DNA of 64,000 nt from Polytrichum commune (Eukaryota; Streptophyta; Polytrichopsida; Polytrichales; Polytrichaceae). The stretch is taken from assembly GCA_950295325.1 (NCBI GenBank), contig OX485807.1:23097666-23161665 (forward strand), written 5' to 3'. The translations under genes were made by a program, and so were the position numbers. The notes below the pieces were generated by a model, which was not told where the DNA came from, did no database searches, and worked only from the letters and a program-made list of their open reading frames with translations. Shown here piece by piece: positions 48,362 through 59,799 of this stretch (position 1 is its first letter; the number at the start of each line of letters is the position of its first letter).

Positions 48362-50944
48362 AACATGGGCTAAATTAATCTTAAATTAACCATGGAGGCA
48401 TGAGACTTTGGCCTAATAACGAAGATGTATTACAACAACAACATGATCTCTAGTCTTTGAGGGAGGCCGGAGTGAGTAGAGTGTTGTTTATAAGACATCC
48501 GTGACCACGTCCTAAAATACAATGACATTGGATCATCATGCTAGTGAAGATGTACTACAAGAACTATCACTTGAAGACTTCTTTGGATTTGGCTTATAAG
48601 AGAGGATAATTTGTAGACTATCTACACATGGTTGGAATAAGCAGTATTGTTTGTTATTGATCACCACCAAATCATCCTTGAAGTACTTCTTCGTTTTAAT
48701 CGATTTATGGACCCAATAAAGATTGAATTCACTTAACATTTCTTCGATTGAAACAAAATTTGAGCCAGAAAAAACATTGAAAGTTGGAAGAAAATCATGT
48801 GTAGAACCTTCATCACTTTCCTCGCATGATAAATTGTGCAACAAATAAAACTATATGGTCATTGAGAGAGATTGTCTTTATAAACGTAGTGGTATTTATA
48901 AACATGTTGTGAAGTCAAATTATTGTAGAGAGCATTTTTCCTTTTAACGATTTGAGAGGAAGATATTCAATTGAAGAATGAGTTATTCAACAAAAGGAAA
49001 CCACGATTTGGTCATCCAAAGAGAGAAGACGATGCTAACCACTTGTGTTGGCGTGAATGAGGGACTCTCCACCTTGACATGTTGGTCACCTAAGCCCTCA
49101 TAGATTAAGGGTTCAACTTCCGTTTTTCAAATGCAAAAGCGGTTTAAGAAAACTAGATTTGAGATGCACCACCACAAGGCTTATGCCTTTATTGTGGCCA
49201 CCTCCAACTCTAGGGTTGGGTTGAATTCCGAATGACTCTTGCCTCAACCAATTAACAATTGCAAACCACGTATATATATATATTATTATTTCATGTTTTA
49301 GATTCAGACTCGAGATGCCAAAAAATTAGGAAGTTAAAGAAAATTTGCTCTTTCACTGTAAACGATCATGTGGACCCTACCAAATTGTGTACATTGTTGC
49401 ACTTGGAACAATCTATATTATGAATATATCATCCAATCTCATCAGAGCACACATCTCTTCATTTGTTTGTCCTTAACTACAAAACCTACCATATACCACT
49501 CTATAAATTGGTGTCTAATAAGTATGTAGCCATGCCCATGGCTAGAGGTAACAAAAGCTAACGTGTATTAGGGAGAAGTGTTAGCTAAAGTATTTTTAGC
49601 TTTTGCTTGTGCGACCACACTATTGTTTAACGTATCCAATGCGTTGGTTAACCCATGCAGATTCTACTTTATGAGTTTTCCATGTTAGTTTCTACATTTT
49701 GGGCAACCCATCCCGAATCTCTCTTTTCGGCATGGGCTACCCAAAACTCTACCATCCTCAAGTATCGAGTTGAAAACCCCTACCAATATCAAGTTCGGGC
49801 ACATAACTAGTTTAGTTAACTTTAACTCATTCTCCCACTAACAGTTAGGGACAACACTAGAAGAAGAGGTTGGTTATGCCCTCACAATATTTTGGGCCAT
49901 GAAGATGACAAAGGCTTGGCTAATAAAGGAGCTCTCACTTGCACAAGGTATGATTCTCCTCTACTTTGTGCCCCATATTTCTTGTTTCCACGTCTTCTTT
50001 CTTTGTATTCTCAACTTGCATAATCAATAGTGGGCGTGTTGAGTTAAGTTCTTTGAGGTATTTTTAAGAGTATGATGTTCCTCGAATACTTGCTCTGAAA
50101 GCAACTTAGACAAAGGTTGGTTAATCCATCAAGGAGGGTTTTCGTAAACCATTAGTGAAGGAGATGAAGATGGAGGGTTTTTCCTAAAACAACATTCAAG
50201 AAAATAGAGGTGGTGGGTTTACTTAAAAAAACACTCAACTCCAAAAGATTGCAAGGAATATCCTCAAAAAGACACACACTCAAGTGCACAAAAACTTAGC
50301 AACGGTGGACGGTAAACACCCTTGAAATTATTTTGCAACACTACGTCAAAACCATGTTGCACACAAAACTACTACACGTGCATTCACACCCCTTAAACCT
50401 TGAAAAATCTAGCATTTACTCCACCAAGAAGATCGTGATGGTGAGGGACCCTAATAACTCCATAGTTAGATCTTCATAATGAGGTTATTGCAAACACTCA
50501 CCGCAATGATGATGCCCTCAAACCCTGAAGGTGATTAACACCTTAAAATATCTAATCATGTTGTACTCAAATCCTTAGACATATCTTCAATCCATCATAC
50601 GTCCTAAACCCTAGTCCTCAACATCAAATCACCATGATGTTCGAATTGCGCATATTAAATCACTACATGCAAACAATTTGGAATTAGAGAATTATGTGGT
50701 GAGGGAAAATGAAACTGTGTTGGGGGATAGAGAACATCCATTGCAAAACATGGAGTAGGGCATCTATGCATGATGTAAAAGTGAATGCGCCAAATGAATG
50801 CATCTACAATGGGAAAAACACCTAACCCGTAGAGAACCCAATTGCACCCTCGAAGAACTGGGCTGCACCCTCGCACGTTTGTCATTGTCCTCCATTCCTC
50901 AAGGGGTGTGTCCGTTACCATTGACTGGTGACTTGTTGCACCGG
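48359..50944. other. Intergenic, one unidentified ORF and a SINE-like segment
   Basis: A minus-strand ORF at 48536-48844 (102 codons; YWVHKSIKTKKYFKDDLVVI, serine-rich end) has no recognisable family. The stretch 49040-49220 carries a B-box-like GGGTTCAACTTCC followed by a body with ACAAGGCTTATGCCTTTATT, suggesting a tRNA-derived SINE relic. Nothing else is identifiable. Confidence 0.4.
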
Positions 50945-51130
50945 TCACTGTGCCGGAACATGCATGACACGATTTTTAAGACCCTGCCCCCTCAGCCCTT
51001 GAAAGTTCGTAGGAGGCCATTTAGCATTTGGCCTTTGATCCTCACGGAACCGCATACCAATCAAATATAAGTCAGGGGTCTGCTTTAAGAACACGAGCCA
51101 CTTAAGACCCATCTCCGTTAACTTATAGCC
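50945..51130 (-). repeat. Dispersed repeat shared with 21.2 kb
   Basis: On the minus strand GAGATGGGTCTTAAGTGGCT and ATATTTGATTGGTATGCGGT parallel the sequence at 21205-21300. Both copies can be read as MGLK...YLIGM...DQ peptides, but each is short and probably non-coding. Confidence 0.45.
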
Positions 51131-51276
51131 TCCCCACACATGCTGGTGGTGAGGCTAGTTGGCGACTCCCACCAACAGGGTTGAACTTTTTAATAACTTT
51201 ATGGCAGTGGTAGCGACTGGTCGCATTGGTCCTGCCACTCGCTCGTTCGCTGCCGCGATCGGTAATTTCACACGTC

Positions 51277-51441
51277 GGATAATTTCGTATTATTAGATAA
51301 TCTTGAATGAGATAATTTCGTATCATTAGAAAATCTCGAACAAGATAATTTCACACTATAAGATAATTTCGAGTGAGATAACACCGCACTACTACATAAT
51401 ATCGAGCGAGATAATTTTTCACTTCAGGATAATTTCAAGCG
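51277..51441 (+). repeat. 33-bp tandem repeat, five units
   Basis: Units start at 51277, 51310, 51343, 51376 and 51409, each beginning AGATAATTTC or a close variant and ending TCGAGCG, TCTTGAATG or similar. A partial unit follows at 51442. The exact 33-bp period is constant although units differ at several bases, and there are no unique spacers. Confidence 0.8.
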
Positions 51442-51529
51442 AGATAAATCACTACGTTTTCACCTTCGCAATGAGTGAGTCTACATAGGGGCCACGAATT
51501 CATATCTCTCTATAACTAAACTGAATATG

Positions 51530-52115
51530 ATATTTAGGCAAAGCTTACTATGTGGAATTACGCAATGCTATATCTATTTATTGTACATCTCATATTTTAC
51601 CAACAAATGTTAAATTGATTGTTTGGACATTATAAAACATTGACAACTTTACTTGGTAAAAATGTATTTCACTAGTAAAAGGATATAGCACCTTGTAAAT
51701 CTAAATAATAAGTCACACTAAATATCATATTTGACTAATTGTCCATGGAGAATTTTTTGGCATGATCGGTTAAAATTCTATTCTTTCCAAATCCGATTGG
51801 TTATATGTTGCACGAACTTTTGGTTTTTTCAATGTTAATTTGAGGTATAATCTCTATATTCCTCTAGAACGCTTGATGAGTTTTGTGAGGTCTTGTTCAA
51901 CCGGGGTATTTCTCAAACTCACTGGTTCATCTTTCTAACTTAAGGTACCAAATTATCGTGAAGTCTCGAACTTCAACCGGTGTTATTTCTCAAAATCAAC
52001 CAGTGCATCTTTGTAACTTTTAGGTACCAAATTCTCTGAAGTCTCAAACTTCAAGCGGGTTATTTCTCCAAATCAACCAATTCATGTGGAAGTAACCGCC
52101 AATTCTCCCTGATTC
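51530..52115. repeat. Family D and reversed family C repeats upstream of SWC4
   Basis: 51530-51740 resembles 27840-28030 (ACGCAATGCTATATCTAT, TATTTTACCAACAA). 51760-52115 is an inverse family C segment with GGTTTTTTCAATGTTAATTT and two tandem blocks of GGTACCAAATTnTCnTGAAG, TTCAACCGG and CAACCAGTGCATCTTTGTAA. These are probably remnants of hAT-family ends. They place mobile DNA within about 600 bp of the SWC4 start codon. Confidence 0.5.
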
Positions 52116-52635
52116 TCGCCCACACTTACTAGCGGCAGTGAACGGAGTTAACTTGTTCACTGCTGCCCACCACCAGGATTTGGGCGAACCAACCCATACA
52201 CTCGTACCTTGTTGGATGCCTAAACCCTTGCCTCCAAGGAACCAATGTACAGGTTGGTTCGCCCCAGCCCCACCACCAGTATGTGTGGGCGGCCTATTAC
52301 CCTACTGCGTCGTGGAGGTATCTCACATAAACTCCTTGCCACGTGGGTCCAATTTTCTGCTTTCAACCAATAGGATCGCTCGATTTGGAAGTGGAAGTGC
52401 CACTCTGTCGTCCGCGGGAGAAAAGTAGGGTTTCGGTGTCGGTAGCTAGGACGCATTCGAACATCATCGTGACAAGCTTGCATTCGATGAGGCAACCGAG
52501 GGAACCTACGCAATCTCGGAATGCCATAACTACATCGGATAATGAGTCCAGAAGATGACTGGTGCCAGTTTGGTATTGAATTTGGAGTTGTTTTGAATAC
52601 AAGGATATTGCTGTTGTTGTTGTTCTTCCGTAGAG

Positions 52636-52650
52636 TTAGGGTTAGGGTTT
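52636..52650 (+). promoter_or_regulatory. Telo-box upstream of SWC4
   Basis: TTAGGGTTAGGGTTT contains the inverse of the plant telo-box AAACCCTAA, 41 bp before the start codon. Such boxes are common near transcription starts of plant housekeeping and growth-related genes and bind telobox factors. A position in the 5' leader or core promoter is likely. Confidence 0.6.
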
Positions 52651-52660
52651 CAGAAGCTAG

Positions 52661-52687
52661 ATGCTGAGCACGACAACAAGGTGGTGA
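52661..52687 (+). CDS. Upstream ORF of SWC4 (8 codons)
   Basis: ATG CTG AGC ... TGG TGA encodes MLSTTTRW and stops three bases before the main start codon at 52691. The reading frame differs from the main ORF. If it lies in the mRNA leader it could lower initiation at the main start or allow reinitiation. The transcription start is not known. Confidence 0.4.
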   Translation: MLSTTTRW

Positions 52688-52690
52688 GCG

Positions 52691-55600
52691 ATGGGGGACG
52701 CCAAGGATATCCTCGGCTTGTCGAAAGTTGCGTCGTTGGGAGGGAGCATCGAGAAACGGAAAACTCCCAAGGATGCATTCAAAAAGCCCGATGGTGTCTC
52801 CAGAGAGGTATGTGATAAGGTGGCATGTTTGCTATGTTTTGTTATGCTTTATTTATTTATTTTTGTTTTTGTTTGTTTTGACTTCCCAAGGTGAATTGTG
52901 TAATGAGTCATTGTATGAGCATGTGTCCAGGTCTATGCGCTCACTGGTGGATTGCCTCCTATTATGCCAACTTTGGACCCGGTGAATCTAAAGAAGCGTA
53001 CAGTCCCAACGAAGAAGGTAACTACAATTTTCAGTGCCATTTATTGAATCAATACTTGATGATAGCAATTTCTCTCAACCACAGTCACTGACGTTTTATC
53101 AAGTTTGTAGTAGTGCAGGTCGGTGGGATGTTTGAGCTGAGGATTTCAAAATTGCAGTTTTGTGTGCAAGGAATTTGAAGTCGCAGATCAGTTGGATTGA
53201 AGATGCATGTGATGTTGGAACTAACTACTTATGTACGGGTTCATTGACAGATTTCATGGCAGTGGCTCCCATTTACGACTTCAGCACGCAGTGACAACTT
53301 GCAGCTGTATCACTGGGTACTGGAGTTTTTTTACAATGTATTACGGGATGTTGTCAGCGTTGCCTCTCTACATCAACCAAATTTGTCACAATATGGTGGC
53401 AAAGAGGCTTGGAAAATAGTGAGGTGAATTTGGAGGGTGGTCATGCTGAACTGTACAAGTAATTGCTGGGCGATCTTATACTTTTCTCCTTGTGCAGGTT
53501 CGAATTGTGGATGGTTTGCAACCTGAAGGAGATTATGCATTTGCTAAATATAATAAGGTACCTCCTTTGGCAAAGCATCTTGTTCTGTGGGCTAATCATA
53601 TCTGTAAGTTCTGTTTCTTATCGTCAAAATCGTGATTCTGATTTCCCTTTTGTCCAGGCTTTGGAAGGTATACGATACACAGATGAGGAGTACAATCAAT
53701 TACTTGCTGATCCAGTAAGTACTTCCATTATATCCAATACATACTGGTTGAAAAGTTTAGCGGCTTCATCAGTGTTGTAAGCAGCATTTAACACATGGTT
53801 GGCTGACTGATGGAAGTGAAGGAATTGTTTTGAACTCATTTAGGCCTCACTCTGACATGTCATTGCTGTTTATAAACGGGGTTTGCTCTTTGTGCTTGTT
53901 TCATCTTTTTGAAAATCATGAACCATGATGGAGGTAGTTAGGCTCTTTTGGCCATCCTCATTTTTCTCCATCACTGCGGCCTTTTAGAGTATTCATGGTG
54001 TTGTGCTTGTTTCATTCCATGGATGTCGTGGCTAATAAGGTAGGATTGACATGAGCGTAACAGATTTTCAGAAGAATTTATAATGCAATTATGATCTGGT
54101 CAGTTGAGGCAGCACTTTGTTATTGCTTCTTCATTTGGTACCACGAAGGTCTCTGTGCTTTCATTTATGAGTAATGGGAAAGTCTATGTCCTGGCTGGTG
54201 AAGAAGGGTTGGAGCAGAGAAGACACAGACCGACTTTTTGATATGTGCGAGCAGTTTGACCTTCGGTTTTATGTCATAGCTGATCGATTTACTCCTTCGC
54301 GAACTGTTGAGGAGCTAAAGCAGCGATACTATTCAGGTAGACTGTCAACATAGGTCAAACCTCTCTCAGATGAGTTATTGTATAGTTGCTGAGTCATTCC
54401 AGTAATGATGTCACCATTTTTGAGGAGCTATATATTCTGACTTTGGTGTCTGGGATGCAGCTGCCAAAATTATAGTTCAAGCTAGAGCTGGACCTAATGA
54501 TGATCTGGGAGATCATCCGCTGTTCAAGGTACATTGCCCAGGATATGGTCCGTCCATTTGTTTTTAAATTTGTGATCATGCACCAAGCACTACAAAGTCA
54601 GATATATATGTGTGCCCTTGTCAATTCCTGCTTGGAGCAAGTTTGGTAAAGATTTAGCAAGACAGTCTATTAAAGAACTTGCATTGTACAAGTTTGGTCT
54701 GTCATGGATCAATTGCTGGATGAAAGTCCATGTAGTCGTGGCTTAAATTTCTCGACGGTTGGTTGTGCACCTAAACGCATTCAGAACATTTTTAGCTTTC
54801 CAGCAGTAAGGCAGGACTTGTGTGGTCTGGCTTCATACTAATGCAGCAATTCTGAGATCTTATGAGCAGAATGTGCAAATGTATGCAGGACTCCTATAAT
54901 GTAAATCATGAAGTTGAAAGGAAGAAGGCACTGAATACTATATTTTCTCAATCACGACAGCAAGATCGTGAAGATGCAAAGGTCTTTTTCCTAACTTGGG
55001 TACCAACCAGGGATGTAGAACTCGATCTGTCTGTTACCAAAATTCTATGCTTTCCCTCTTGAACAAATCAAGTTGCTGTGGCTAAGATGTGCAGAAATAA
55101 ATTGTCTTGCTAGTCGTAACTTTATGGTATTTCTGCTTGAAATGAAGTTTACATTCCTGTGGTTGTCAGGTTTCTAATTGTTTGCATTTGTTTTTGTTTA
55201 TTTTTCTCATTGTATGGACCTTACACTCAGCAAAGAGCAACTTCCTTGTCCAATTTGGAAGGTGGAACTGCAATATAACAATCTTGTGCCCAAACTAAGG
55301 AGGCAGGGCCTAGATACTTTCTTGCATTTGCATCTTTTCTTATCTCATCATTTGTATTTTCTGCTAACAGATTTTGGAAGAAGCAAGGCGTATCACTGAG
55401 GCTCGGCTTAAAGCAAAGGCAAGGAACATCTTGATCACTTGGTCCTTAATTAGCTGTTACTGCGAGAGTATGTACAAGTTGCTTAAGATGGAGATAAGAG
55501 AGGAAGATTGCAGTGAGACTGAGTTTTTATTATCAGTGTTCCAGTACTCAACATACTCAAAGTGCTGTCTTTGATTCTACAGGGTGAAGAGGCTCAAGTA

Positions 55601-57971
55601 CCAATATCAGTGTCAAGACCAGTGCAGTCCTGGGATACAACACCTGTCCGTCATCCATCTCCTTCTCCAGCAGCTGTAGTGGATGTTCCTGTTTCTGTAT
55701 CCGTTCCTGTTTCTGCTGTGGCTACACCTTCTGTGCAAGTGCCTGCTTTTGTGCCTGTACCTCCACCTACACCTGTGGCTGCTCCAGCTCCCACTCCTAC
55801 TTCTGCCCCTGCAGTCACTCCTCCTGCGGGACCTCGACCTGTAAGTTTTGTTTCCGATTCTAGGGATGTGATTGATTGGACTAGTTCTTTAAAGAAGATA
55901 ATAAGACTCGTGTCGACAGCACATACCTCTAGCCCCTACCAGGAAGTTGTCATTACGGTACTGTAGCCCAAATATGAGCTGTAGAACTTCACTTGACTTT
56001 CTGTGTGTAGGGTGTGAAGGGAGGCCTTATGATTCTGTAATGTGGGAATCTAATCTGCTAGACCTTGCTTTGTTTGAGTTCTTCCAAGCCTTCCATAATC
56101 TTGAAGAATGTGGGCGTTTGTTGTATCTTGGCAGCCACGAGTGTACTTGAGGGGAGGGTGGTTGGCACAGCAAATTCATGCTTTAGTTGCACCAAATGGT
56201 GTTCGAAGCTCAAAGCGTGTTGATCAGTTGCTCGAGGAGTATGGGGTAAATGTCTCTGTCATTAGCTTTTACACATAATTTGGCTCAATTTGTTTGCACT
56301 CTTTCCCTATGTTTTTGTCCCTTATTTCCTTCTGGATCCTTTTAGGATGATGATGCCATTCCTCCCCTTGGAAGTCTTAAAACCGAAGGACCTTCGTAAT
56401 CTGCAGGTACGGCAGAAACCCAAGGTTCCCACTGCAGCAGTTTGTTCTGAGCATGTGGAGCTTCGGAGGGAACTTCTCACTTTGATTCAGCTTCAGAAAC
56501 AGGTAAGATATCATCCTGCAAGTTGTTTGCCTGTTACTTCTATCTGCAATTTTAACTTAGGCCTTGAGCATCACTGTTAGTTTAGAAAGGATACTGACAT
56601 TCTCGAAATGATTACTCAATCTGTATTTCTTGATCTGTTCATCCCAGTCATCTCATGAACTTTTCATGAATGCTAAGCAGGTGCAAACAAAGGAAGGTGA
56701 GCTGGCTTTATTGAGGGACAATCCTTATGCTGAAATTCCTGCCACTCCAAACACCCCAAAGGTTTGTCTTTGCTATTGCACCTATTCTGTTGCAAAGTGA
56801 GTGAAGAATGTCTTCGCACCAGGACAGTAGATTCAATTGAGCTTGCTCTGGTTCAGAGCGTAAAGTAGCATTCTAGGTTTCTGTCAAACCCTTTCCTGTC
56901 CAGTGTGTGCTGAGTATAGATTTGAGTTTTAAAAAAGGTGAAACAATATGTTCTCCTATGGATGTAACAATTGTCCCGGTTGATGTTATTAAGAACTCAT
57001 CCTGATTGGCAGGACTGTTGTTTGCAGGATATCAGGTCTTTGTTAATTGTAGAAGTGAGCAAGCCTTGTACTAATGGTTGGTTATGGGTGCAGAGGTCAC
57101 ATCGCGGAGGTGAACATGAACGTATTTCAACAAGAGCAACTGCTGGTGGTACTGAATTTGAGGGCTTTCCCAGTGGTAAGCTTGCAGATGCAAATTGGAG
57201 ACCTATTCTTTAGTCCTTGTCTACAATGTATAAGTTGGAGCATCCTCACAGTTCACACTGTACATGTGTCAGGCCTAGCTACTCCTACAGATGCTTCTGT
57301 ACTATGTTATCCTGAGTTTCATGAATCAGAGGCATCCTAATCTTGTTTATCATTGTGACCCCATGCAGGCATTTAGTTGCCTGGATGGTGTTATTACTAT
57401 TTGCTCTATCTCTGGGCAATTGTAGTTTCTTAGTGTTTTCAAAAGCAAGTAGAAGCAAAGCACAATAGTATGAATGAGTTGCAAGCACTGTGATAGGTAT
57501 GATGTCAGCGTCTACATGATGTGTGTGTGATGATTTGCTCAATTTGTGGCAGGTGATAGAATTGGCAAGCGTGAACACAAGCGAAAGGTATGTATTGAGA
57601 TGGAGTCCCTCACCTCATGGATCTAAAACTCCCTAGTTTTCTACATATTCAAACCCTTTTCTCTGAATATCTATAGAATTCTGGTGGTTGGGTTTTTTGA
57701 AGGGTTTTCCAGGATCTTGAAGGTAGTCTCATATTGGGAATGGAAAATTTATTGGCTTTTGTGTCAAAGTTTTATTTAATCTTATAGTAGATTTATGCAC
57801 TAACTATACTTATATAGACTACAACAGCTGCAGCAGTCAAAGAATTTGGTTGGTCAACTGATTTGTGCTGGACATAACTTGTGTGTATAGGCACCGGCCA
57901 GATTTCAGGAGACACCGTCATCGCCACCCTCTCACAAGCGAGCCCGGAAATTGAAGGGGTCAGAGGGTTGA
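52691..57971 (+). CDS. SWC4: SWC4/DMAP1 homologue, SWR1/NuA4 chromatin subunit, 16 exons
   Basis: A nuclear subunit shared by SWR1 (H2A.Z deposition) and NuA4 (histone acetylation) complexes. Exons: 52691-52807, 52931-53017, 53251-53316, 53498-53557, 53658-53714, 54207-54336, 54461-54528, 54889-54981, 55371-55418, 55583-55840, 56135-56245, 56407-56502, 56681-56761, 57094-57175, 57553-57587, 57891-57971. All junctions keep phase and give 489 residues, a little longer than the roughly 440 of Arabidopsis. Recognisable parts are the N-terminus [27 protein letters not shown], the core [13 protein letters not shown], a SANT/Myb-like segment [20 protein letters not shown] through [13 protein letters not shown], a Pro/Val/Ala-rich linker from exon 10, the conserved [20 protein letters not shown], and a basic C-terminus (KREHKRK, HKRARK) fit for nuclear import. 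Exon 9 is followed by a GC-AG intron. No disabling change seen. Confidence 0.95.
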
Positions 57972-58200
57972 TGTTGCATGTTATTGCAAAGGTCACATGG
58001 ATCTACAGACCTCTTTTACAAATCTACCATTGTATCATACCTAGTTTTTGGTTCTCCCTCTGAGAAGGGTTGACATTTTGGGAGAGTTGGAGCTGAGAGA
58101 GGGAGGCTCTTGTCTCTTCCATGCTCCAATATTATGTACAAAGATTTTGTATTTTTCTCATTCAACATTTACACAGTGGGGTTTCATTGTTTTCTCACTA
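57972..58200 (+). other. SWC4 3' untranslated region (approximate)
   Basis: T-rich sequence follows the stop. A run with AATATTATGTACAAAGATTTTGTATTTTTC at about 58127-58160 has the look of a plant polyadenylation region, without a perfect AATAAA. The end is approximate. Confidence 0.4.
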
Positions 58201-59799
58201 AGATCTTCATTATAGGCTTCATACTTAGTACAATTTAGTGAGGGGTTACTTAGCTAACGAGCCTGCTGGGTATGCTTAATATGCTAAATTGATAGATTAC
58301 TTCCTAACTTCAGTTTCGGTCATGGATGGTTAATAGTAGTACACGTCGCTTTGATATCTAAAGTCTGCATTATTGTGCTTAAAACTTTTGATTTGAATGT
58401 TCTGTTTTCTTTTTCATATTTATTCGATAGGAGTAGCAGCGCACAAATTTCTGTAGTCGGCTGATAAGATGCTATAGAAGAATATTTTCTTTACAAGTCC
58501 TGGATTTGTTTTGCTTGATCTACCTATTTACATATCAAGCCGTCTACCCTCTGGTCTGTGGCCATTTATGGGCAATTAAGTATAAGTAATTGGTTTCTTC
58601 CCCTTCAAAAGCATGGGCTGTTGTTCTATGCATGAGATTATGTGATGCCCTTAAGATCTCATGTGATCAATCATAGAACATAGAGATCTATTGCATCTGA
58701 GCCTACAGATGTCAATATTTATCACAGGTACTAACTTATAGATGGAACGATGATTACCAAGCATTATTGAGGAGAATGTCTCTCAAGATTAGTTAGTCAT
58801 GGCAACACTTAAATGGTTGAGATTCGAAGGTTGCCACCACATAGTTTAAGTATTCAATGCTTAACAAGCATTGTTGGGGAAAATGACTCCAAGTTAGGTT
58901 GGTCACCCCAACTCTCATACTTGAGAAATGGAAGTTAGTGTGTACACATGTACAAGAGCTACTTTTTTCAAGAGAACTTCTCCTTTGCAATATTGTAAGA
59001 TAATAGCAACTTTGCACTTGGGCTATTGGATTGGCCACTGCTTACTTTTGTTGCCTTGGAGACCTATTGTTTTAAGTGTGGGAGAAGGGTAATACCTAGT
59101 TATGTAGAAAGCAAGCCTTGTGGTGCATGTATCCACATTTGCCTATTGGTAGAAAAACAAACAAGAAAACGGTAGAACTGTGAGGCTTTGTCCTTTCTTA
59201 TGAAAGACTACAACTATAGCTGTCTGCTTTGCTCATGCTAGTCCATGCTTATTCACTCTACCTATAACCAAAATTTTCTTGGATTTTGTGCACCTCCTTC
59301 TCAAATGCAGGTTAAGGATTGAAGCTACTCATTTATCACCCAATTTTTTAAATATAATTAATTAACAACTTCCAAAATAACTAGATTTTTTCAATACATT
59401 TTAGGGAGCAGCTACACTTAATTAGATATATATAACTATAGCTAACATCCATATTAAATAAACTAAACCAAAAATAGTAAGAACAAGTAACGTTTAAGTG
59501 TGAACGCAAAGTGGTTAGGAAATTTGCTTTTGAAACAGAGAAGTCAATGCATAGTCTTTGTCCTATAGACAGAGCCAATAAATCCAAAGTAGAGAGGATA
59601 TTTTTCTTGGCCAAAATGCATGTGCTAATCTAATTTAACACTAGCTTAAGCTTATTGTAATTCTTCAAGCATAAGGTGACTGGACTGTAATGAATAATAT
59701 TGTCGATGAATGATTGTTTTTGGGACAACAATTGTGAAGTTACTTGTGAGATCATTGTCCGATCTTTTTAAATTGTATAAGATATGCATACCATACAGG
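58201..59799. other. Intergenic between SWC4 and the LINE, no gene seen
   Basis: AT-rich, with short chance ORFs only. The segment 58740-59040 contains two similar stretches (GCATTATTGAGGAGAATGTCTC and GCATTGTTGGGGAAAATGACTC), hinting at a small degenerate duplication. Confidence 0.45.

Noticed and set aside
51277-51441. CRISPR array
   Set aside because: Repeats are contiguous with no unique spacers and the genome is eukaryotic.
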